A stretch of 64,000 nucleotides of DNA from Flavobacterium foetidum (lineage in GTDB: Bacteria; Bacteroidota; Bacteroidia; Flavobacteriales; Flavobacteriaceae): positions 186,001 to 250,000 of the forward strand of contig NZ_SJTF01000001.1 of NCBI RefSeq assembly GCF_004634245.1, written 5' to 3'. The translations under genes were made by a program, and so were the position numbers. The notes beneath the pieces are model-generated. The model was not told the DNA's origin. It did not search any database and worked only from the letters and a program-made list of their open reading frames with translations. Positions 58,901 through 64,000 of this stretch are shown one piece after another (position 1 is the stretch's first letter; each line of letters starts with the position of its first letter).

Positions 58901-61900
58901 TTTGTTTGATGTTTCGTGAAGATATTTATATTTGCCGTCGCTGTCAAGTTTCCACAAGAAAGTACCTTCAGTTGTAACAATTCCTCTTAAAAAACCTTTA
59001 CTATCAATATCTCCACTTGCTCTTACGGCATTTTGGTCACCGCTACTAACAAAGCTCCAATCGGGTGCAATGGCAAACCCTCCGAGTAGTCCTCCAGAAG
59101 AACTCTTCTGAAACCCATAAAATTTCCATCCGCCACTATGAATAACATCCCAATCGTTGTGTGATAATACAGTTCCTGATCCATAATCCATTAAAAGATC
59201 TGTTTTTCCTGATTCTCCTGAATTTGAGAAAGGGTGCTTTAAACCGAAGATTCCGTGTCCTAATTCGTGTGCAGCAGTTCTTAAGTCTCCACTACTAAAC
59301 ACAAAAGCATATTGACCTCCAAGAGGCATAAAACCTTTGTAAGCATTTTGACCAGCTTTTCCAGTGTATAAAACATAATACGTCTTATCATTGTATTTAA
59401 AATCGGTATTAGATTCTATTTGTGCAATAATGCTGTTTTGATCATCTGTGTAAAAATCAAAAACGCCACTATCTCCACATTTGATTTCATTTGGCAGTGT
59501 ACCGATAGTTACCTTTTGTGTCGTTACCTCAAACTGAATTCCGACTTTGTTATAAATTTCATTAAGTTCTTTTTTTGCTACACTAGCATCTGGGGTATTG
59601 GCACCGTTAATACTGATGAATGTTACATTTATTGCTGGTTTTTGAGTTAAATCCCAAACGTTTATTTTACCTGCAATTTCAGATTTACCTTGGACTGTTT
59701 TAGTAGAATCCTGCGGATTTTTTTCTTCTTTGCCTTTTACTGTCGCAATAATGCTGTATTTACCGAATTCAAATTTTTTGGTCAGTTTTATTTCAGCCTG
59801 TGTCTCATTTTTCCATTCAAAATCGACTTTTTCTCCTGCGCTGGTTTTAAAAATGATATCCTTTTGTGATTTGCCATTTTTAAAAGTAGCTTCAGCATAA
59901 ACAACTTCTTGATGATTCTTGAATAAATCAGATACGGCTTTATAATCAACATTATAATTGCCTCCTGCAGCCATAGGGATTGTTTCGTAAGTCTGTAAGA
60001 TCTTTGGAGCTCCATTTGCCGGCATCTTGTCATAGGCATACTTATTACTAACAGTCTCGGTAAGGCTGTTGGAGAATTTAATTACTACGTCTTTCGATGA
60101 TACTTGAGTGACTTCACCGCTGCTCGACACACCATTTGTATTTGAAGCAACTGCTTTTCCGCCATCAGCTCCTTGTGAAATAGTAGGCTCTCCTTTTCCA
60201 TTTGCAGGAATTGTCACAGTTTTACCATCTTTATCGGTAAAGACGCGCTCATAAGGTGATTTTGCTAGTGTAGTAACTTCGCCATTTTCTCCTTTTATGG
60301 TTACAGTTCCATCAGGATTTAAGGTTGCCGATTTTACAACATAATCTAATGTTCCTTCTATAGGTTTTCCATCACTTCCAAATACGTCCGTAAGAATTTG
60401 ATCACCATCAATCATCCCTTTCCATTCAGCATCATAAGAAGCAATAATCTCCCCAGAAATCAATTTAAAATCGGTATTTAAGCCGATATTGTTAAATGTG
60501 ATTCGGATACGGGTGTTTTCTCCAATACTTCCTTTCGATTCTCCGTTTTCGTCTTTTCCGGCAAGTGCATCGGCAGCGTCAATTAGTTTTCTGAATTTTT
60601 CAAGGAAAGGGAATGTTACATAACCGTCTCCAGAAAAAGTTCCGTTGCTTCCTGTAGCATGAAGTACGACTACAGGGAAATCTCCTGCTGCAATTACATC
60701 ATTTGGAAAAAGTGCTGCTAACGGACTAGTATTGGCTAAATCGGCAGGATCTGGTTTTATACCACAGCCTTGAAAAGCAATTTCGTCCCTAACCAGAGTT
60801 TGAAATTCTTTAACTGTACTGTGGGTATATTTTCCAACATCACAAGAAGCACCAACGCTATATTCGTAAGTTGTGTTTGGCTTTAAATTACTAATGGTAA
60901 CTGATTCTCTTGGAGTAACGATTTTGTACCATTCCGAATCGGCATTTTTTTGTCGATAGTTTACTTGATAGTCAAAATTATCAAGGTTCCCTGACCAAGT
61001 TACTTTTGCCTGATTTTCACTGATTCCTTCTACGTTTATGGCCAGCGGAGCGGTACAGAATACTTCGTAATCGAAAGAATAAATTTCGCTGAATCCATTA
61101 TTTTTAAATACACCAATTTCTTCTGCGCCTAAAAGTGCTTTTGCTTTTACTCTCCAAGCATATCTTTTGCCTGGAATCAATTGCGGTTCAGATACGCCAT
61201 ATTGCAGCGTAGTTGATCGCGTAGTAGTTGTAAATAGAGGAGGTGAGTAGGCAAATGCATTTTGTATAGGCGTGTATTTGTCCCAGATTTCTACTAATGA
61301 AAACTCGTATTCTACATTACTTACATTAATCTGTCTCGGCGTCCAACTGAAGATAATGTTCTGAATATTCTGTTGCATTATCGAAGCATTGTTCAAAGGC
61401 AGATTCAGAAACGGTGGATCGTTCTGGAAAATAATAGTTGTTACGCTGGTTTTCTTCGAAAGCTTTTTATTCGTTGCAAAGTCATAAACCTCAACAGAGA
61501 ATGTATAAATACCTTCTGGAAGTGCCTGTGCATATTGGTTTGGATTTATTCCAAGAAGATTTTGATATTGAAAGTAAGGTGCTAAATCTACATTGGTTAA
61601 CTGAAGCGGTACTCCTCCTTCTAGAAAAAGATCGTGCGCTCCAACTACAAAATCGTTGGTCATTAACGAAGTAGACTGCCCTTGGAAATAACACTTTAAT
61701 CGAATCTGACGATTGGAAATGGTTAAATCGTTTAAAGCAATCTGCACTTTAATGGGACTATTTATCGTAGACGCATCGGCATAATTGCTTAAGTAAATCG
61801 GTGAAGGCTGTGTAATTTGCGTACTAATGGTAACTGGATAGGTCTGTGCTATACCAGAAACTATTGCCGAAAGCCAAAACCCAAGGGTTAAGAATAGTTG

Positions 61901-61921
61901 AAATTGTAGTTTTTTTAGCAT
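55970..61921 (-). CDS. TANFOR-type polymorphic toxin with zincin and PD-(D/E)XK-like nuclease end, 1983 aa
   Basis: Residues 1-26 are a signal peptide. About 27-285 is TANFOR-like (YPVTISTQITQPSPIYLSNY, VPLQLTNVDLAPYFQ, NDPPFLNLPLNNASI). About 289-378 is an FnIII domain (CTAPLAINV to EFQTL). A zincin-type metalloprotease covers ~760-935 (HELGH at 885-889, H896, LLMDYGSG at ~907). Hydrophobic helices lie at ~1255-1275 and ~1357-1380. A Cys-rich stretch precedes a C-terminal ~190 aa domain with D1850, E1865 and K1867 (EFDIF...FIECKSY), a PD-(D/E)XK pattern. It is probably exported and delivers a nuclease; 43 bp from the barrel gene upstream. No T9SS tail. Confidence 0.8.
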   Translation of the reverse strand: MLKKLQFQLFLTLGFWLSAIVSGIAQTYPVTISTQITQPSPIYLSNYADASTINSPIKVQIALNDLTISNRQIRLKCYFQGQSTSLMTNDFVVGAHDLFLEGGVPLQLTNVDLAPYFQYQNLLGINPNQYAQALPEGIYTFSVEVYDFATNKKLSKKTSVTTIIFQNDPPFLNLPLNNASIMQQNIQNIIFSWTPRQINVSNVEYEFSLVEIWDKYTPIQNAFAYSPPLFTTTTRSTTLQYGVSEPQLIPGKRYAWRVKAKALLGAEEIGVFKNNGFSEIYSFDYEVFCTAPLAINVEGISENQAKVTWSGNLDNFDYQVNYRQKNADSEWYKIVTPRESVTISNLKPNTTYEYSVGASCDVGKYTHSTVKEFQTLVRDEIAFQGCGIKPDPADLANTSPLAALFPNDVIAAGDFPVVVLHATGSNGTFSGDGYVTFPFLEKFRKLIDAADALAGKDENGESKGSIGENTRIRITFNNIGLNTDFKLISGEIIASYDAEWKGMIDGDQILTDVFGSDGKPIEGTLDYVVKSATLNPDGTVTIKGENGEVTTLAKSPYERVFTDKDGKTVTIPANGKGEPTISQGADGGKAVASNTNGVSSSGEVTQVSSKDVVIKFSNSLTETVSNKYAYDKMPANGAPKILQTYETIPMAAGGNYNVDYKAVSDLFKNHQEVVYAEATFKNGKSQKDIIFKTSAGEKVDFEWKNETQAEIKLTKKFEFGKYSIIATVKGKEEKNPQDSTKTVQGKSEIAGKINVWDLTQKPAINVTFISINGANTPDASVAKKELNEIYNKVGIQFEVTTQKVTIGTLPNEIKCGDSGVFDFYTDDQNSIIAQIESNTDFKYNDKTYYVLYTGKAGQNAYKGFMPLGGQYAFVFSSGDLRTAAHELGHGIFGLKHPFSNSGESGKTDLLMDYGSGTVLSHNDWDVIHSGGWKFYGFQKSSSGGLLGGFAIAPDWSFVSSGDQNAVRASGDIDSKGFLRGIVTTEGTFLWKLDSDGKYKYLHETSNKIYSNPTALPKEDSSIYLFFENQNTRGKYMHTKYKELLAVLKSRKESDLSDFISKHSDDDSFTRGEKEDRTTYWAYVGCKNCNSKGQTNGNGNDEERLKDLISKLDAKIGDDSVASEMIILDKNDPKYQEKLAEALKKVSYILATYDSSGKETLKLEYKLQIPKTIQDMFPNFKTSDNCMVDYINSSLTTLHENSIYKNMKPADQAMLEIATVFYQGFFGMWYCATNEESIANAGGVEQFLAGATHEAIAMIDVVLLVDGLATLAKEGLKTNLQGYIKYYENLKSVGSTITKGGQLQPEQILGVVLIPPYNTLSETIKKAISIGTEFKKTYFTECNKTILKGGKEADICYYRYGQLTVMIIPILYTAGEYAVAKLAKFSKISSSLAKNAVALNDKLIAKGVSLLEADGKTLIKNATTGEIMATVESKALKDIEKALDDLSDLNSAIGSVGKVISMTFENAPIKGSPISGGVIIDDIGTPIKALNNNGYVIKNNAFTGYRSSVNGNLAHELEEFTHLKIVKEGEIYMPKLDPVKEIISEAKDIPVIQLVPYKTTYYASEKGVVELIIAESASAKGVAQVVYTSAVVAKKLKEEEEKKEKCTICPERSGNTRNSQICRNLEQLLKNTSNLTAISKLCAIADLNNVLVKLLSYDIPVQKAFLQDIDSKCDNNKSLCVHISGIDEGIIVAWKSIIDNASIGTAFAKDWDVLQIVKDIINTPSKMAAFGPFEKGTIRNFDEFLNTYMACTPCNTCDTPAPGSWPSRFPKLDAVLKNSVEVYGTHKTTPDFLSSFYCGEVLAKNAINKKDGGQFMLRYMAENNITDHSQMIDRKFEYINPNAVQKQKEFDIFLGKGNIDGVWFIECKSYEETTPIDVNQLKAYFSSIDKVVNLNYVFNINKMITEAAAKEAVQALLCNKAEGTLKDNGNELFEVIWNNNALCKSLFGNDIDKNNPQDKLDSKNEFKTYILTLSDNFYKFIKVY

Positions 61922-61964
61922 TTGGGTGTATTTATAACTATTATACTTTAAAATCTTTTCTTCT

Positions 61965-64000
61965 TTAATATTTTAATTCAATCGAATCGTTTACGGCTTT
62001 TTCCACTGCCAGCTGGTGATAAAACGGAATTATTTTTTCTTCTAATTGTCTGCTGATTTCTTTGCCTTCTTTTTTATCCTTGTTCAATTCAAAGAAATTG
62101 TTGACTTCCTGTTTACTGAAAGCAGCCATTGATTCGTTGTTCTGTAATTCGCTTTGCGGTAATTTGGAAAGGAGATCAAATTCCTTCATCATCCATCTGT
62201 GGTTGATTAATTGCTTTTCTGCTATTTTGCTTCTTTCTACCAATTTTTGATACCTCTCTTTAGCCACTTTATCTTTAGCTTCTTCACTGTTTACGCCATG
62301 CATTTTGTCTGTATTGACACGACCGATTGCAGTTGTGTAAACTTGTTCAATATGCTGGTCTTTTGCAGCGATTTCACGATTTAATTTCTGAATAATGTCA
62401 TACAGCGCATTGTTGTATTGAGAAACCATTTCCTTATTGGTATTATATTCATCCAGATAGTCCAGTACTTTTTCTTTGAATTCTTTGTCTTCCAAAGTCA
62501 TTCTGGTGACGTCTAAACGTTTATCCAGTTTTTGTAATTCAGTTTCTGGCAAAGGTCTTAAAGTGTTTTGAAGCTGTTCCAGTTTGTTGATAATCTCGCT
62601 TTTTGTTCCTTCTAAAACAACATCATTTGAAGAAATTTTCAGTCTGGTTTCTGGAGTTTCTTCTTGAGTTATTGGTTTTTCTTCAACTCGTTTTGGACGA
62701 AGTTTTATTTTGTCGAAAGAATACGTATAGGATAAAGTTGCGGTTAAATCATTATTTCGAACTGTTTGTGAACTGCTGAAAAGTGTAATGCAGTTTAATC
62801 CGAAATTATGTTTCTGCATGTAGATGTATGTTCCGTTTAAACGAATATTAAAAACATCATTTACTTTATCTCCATTACTAAAACTGCTGTTGTAGCTGGT
62901 AGAGAATGATGTGTTTAGTTTCTTGTCGTAAAATTGTTTTGTAGCACCAATTGTTGGTCCTAAAATTAAGTTATCGCCAACATCCAGCTTTCCGATAGTG
63001 CTATTAAAAGAAGCTGTAAGATTTAAGTCTTGTTGTGGATAACCTAAAATATACGAGAGTCCTGTATTGTAATAGGTACTTGCACCACCGGCAACCGTTT
63101 TTCCTTGTTGCTGATTTACGGCATCCTGCATGCTGAAATTGGCGTTGAAAGCCTGCTTTCTAGTTTTGTCATTTTTCAAAAGATAATTAATAGTAAGCGC
63201 AGCATTCTGATTGACCTGTCTGAAATTTAAGGTGTCTAAAAACTCGTATTGATCGGTTTGATTAATGTAATCGAATTGATTACGGCTGTTGGTATACGAT
63301 TGAAAATTAGAATAATTAAGATTAAAGTTCAATTTTTGATTGGCTCTAAAATCGGCACTGATAGAGGAAACCAATCTCTTCATCTGACTTTGTTTTTGTT
63401 TGTCCAAATTGTCTTTTTGTAAACCTAAATTCAGGTTTAAGCTCAATTTATCTTGGTATAAAGTCTGTGAAGCATTTACGGTAACATTTTCTAAATCATT
63501 ATTGAAATAATAACCACCAAGTGTTCTATAGTTTGGATCAATACGTTCGTAGCCTAAACCTAAAGTTCCTTTCCCGGCAGGATAAACCAATTGTCCCTTT
63601 AATGCTTTGTAACTTGTAGTTGTTGGATTTGATTTTAAAAGCAAAGAAGATATATTCTGGGCTTTGGTATTTCCAGTCTCTCTAGTGTCTTCTGTAATAC
63701 TGCTGTTTGCAAATTCGGTTTGTACTTGTAATTTCTGAAATAATTTAAAAGAAGTTTCAAAACTAATTGCCGCATTTTCTTTTGGCGAAACACCCAATTC
63801 AAATGGAATAGGAATAGATAGAGAGTTTACCTCATCTTTTGCTTTAAAAATGGTAAGTCCTAAATTTATTTTTTCCAGTGCATATTGTGTTTTAAATCCG
63901 TAACCCATTCTTTTATAGGTTGGAACAAGTTCTGTATTGATTTCATCGTATTCACTGCTGCGTACTAAACGTCCGTACATGGCACTGATTTTGAATTTTC
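61965..64000 (-). CDS. Outer-membrane beta-barrel-like protein with coiled-coil C-terminus (5' end outside window)
   Basis: The frame stays open to base 64000, so the visible 671 residues plus a few more are the C-terminal part. Visible residues ~1-420 alternate in short amphipathic strands (LGVSPKENAAISFETSFKLF, NLNLGLQKDNL, LNFNLNYSNFQSYTNS), typical of a beta-barrel. Residues ~450-671 are charged and helical (LDKRLDVTRMTLEDKEFKEKVLDYLDEYN). It precedes the toxin by 43 bp in the same direction, so it may act in toxin anchoring or export. I cannot name the family. Confidence 0.75.
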   Translation of the reverse strand, partial: KFKISAMYGRLVRSSEYDEINTELVPTYKRMGYGFKTQYALEKINLGLTIFKAKDEVNSLSIPIPFELGVSPKENAAISFETSFKLFQKLQVQTEFANSSITEDTRETGNTKAQNISSLLLKSNPTTTSYKALKGQLVYPAGKGTLGLGYERIDPNYRTLGGYYFNNDLENVTVNASQTLYQDKLSLNLNLGLQKDNLDKQKQSQMKRLVSSISADFRANQKLNFNLNYSNFQSYTNSRNQFDYINQTDQYEFLDTLNFRQVNQNAALTINYLLKNDKTRKQAFNANFSMQDAVNQQQGKTVAGGASTYYNTGLSYILGYPQQDLNLTASFNSTIGKLDVGDNLILGPTIGATKQFYDKKLNTSFSTSYNSSFSNGDKVNDVFNIRLNGTYIYMQKHNFGLNCITLFSSSQTVRNNDLTATLSYTYSFDKIKLRPKRVEEKPITQEETPETRLKISSNDVVLEGTKSEIINKLEQLQNTLRPLPETELQKLDKRLDVTRMTLEDKEFKEKVLDYLDEYNTNKEMVSQYNNALYDIIQKLNREIAAKDQHIEQVYTTAIGRVNTDKMHGVNSEEAKDKVAKERYQKLVERSKIAEKQLINHRWMMKEFDLLSKLPQSELQNNESMAAFSKQEVNNFFELNKDKKEGKEISRQLEEKIIPFYHQLAVEKAVNDSIELKY

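Overview
The window is about 64 kb of a low-GC Flavobacterium-type chromosome (Bacteroidota, Flavobacteriaceae). The evidence is a fused CcoN-CcoO oxidase subunit, promoters with the Bacteroidota -7 element TAnnTTTG, start codons without Shine-Dalgarno sequences, Type IX-secretion-like C-termini, a TANFOR-type giant surface protein, and several short periodic intergenic repeats. Both edges cut genes: a histidine kinase on the left, and on the right an outer-membrane barrel whose 5' end lies beyond base 64000.

Layout. 1-3.4 kb: histidine kinase, a 123-bp duplicate of its 3' end, and three small lipoprotein genes. 3.5-6.3 kb: aldo/keto reductase and a cysM-cysE cysteine operon. 6.4-11.5 kb: small membrane proteins, an Smr protein, a lipoprotein, cysteine desulfurase and TsaC/Sua5. 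11.7-19.3 kb: a lipopolysaccharide/oligosaccharide locus with seven glycosyltransferase-type genes and a Kdo-kinase-like gene. 19.5-28.5 kb: dapD, a PAS protein, a ParE-type toxin-antitoxin pair, ruvX, mqo, a FUSC membrane protein, def, a DUF5606 gene and mazG. 28.5-40.1 kb: a respiratory block made of an Fnr-type regulator, the copper ATPase ccoI, ccoS-ccoNO-ccoQ-ccoP-ccoG-ccoH-safE, a decayed HEPN/MNT pair and hemN. 40.2-48.9 kb: small membrane genes, an acyl-CoA carboxylase subunit, a TetR-controlled operon, msrB, prfB with its programmed frameshift, threonine aldolase and YbaB. 49-54.8 kb: an S9 peptidase, a second CBS/cysteine-synthase-like enzyme and two tandem LamG-like secreted proteins. 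54.8-64 kb: an operon of barrel, 1983-aa polymorphic toxin, immunity candidate and a 25-aa membrane peptide.

Two points stand out. (i) Three promoters (ccoI, ccoS operon, hemN) carry a TGAY-N4-ATCA palindrome centred exactly 33 bp upstream of the centre of a -7 element. This is a small, internally consistent Fnr regulon read directly from sequence, and the regulator gene sits beside one of the sites. (ii) The 55970-61921 gene reads as a secreted polymorphic toxin: signal peptide, TANFOR region, FnIII, zincin protease, hydrophobic region, and a C-terminal PD-(D/E)XK-type nuclease. It overlaps by one base a very AT-rich beta-propeller-like gene that I infer to be its immunity protein. This is the best candidate here for an undescribed system.

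Intergenic space holds several repeat families: 8-bp-period CTAAG/CAAAG arrays at gene ends (three loci), REP-like hairpins with covarying stems, a ~170-bp dispersed element (two copies) and a 9-bp ATCTGCNNN array. No rRNA, tRNA, CRISPR array, transposase or integrase was seen.
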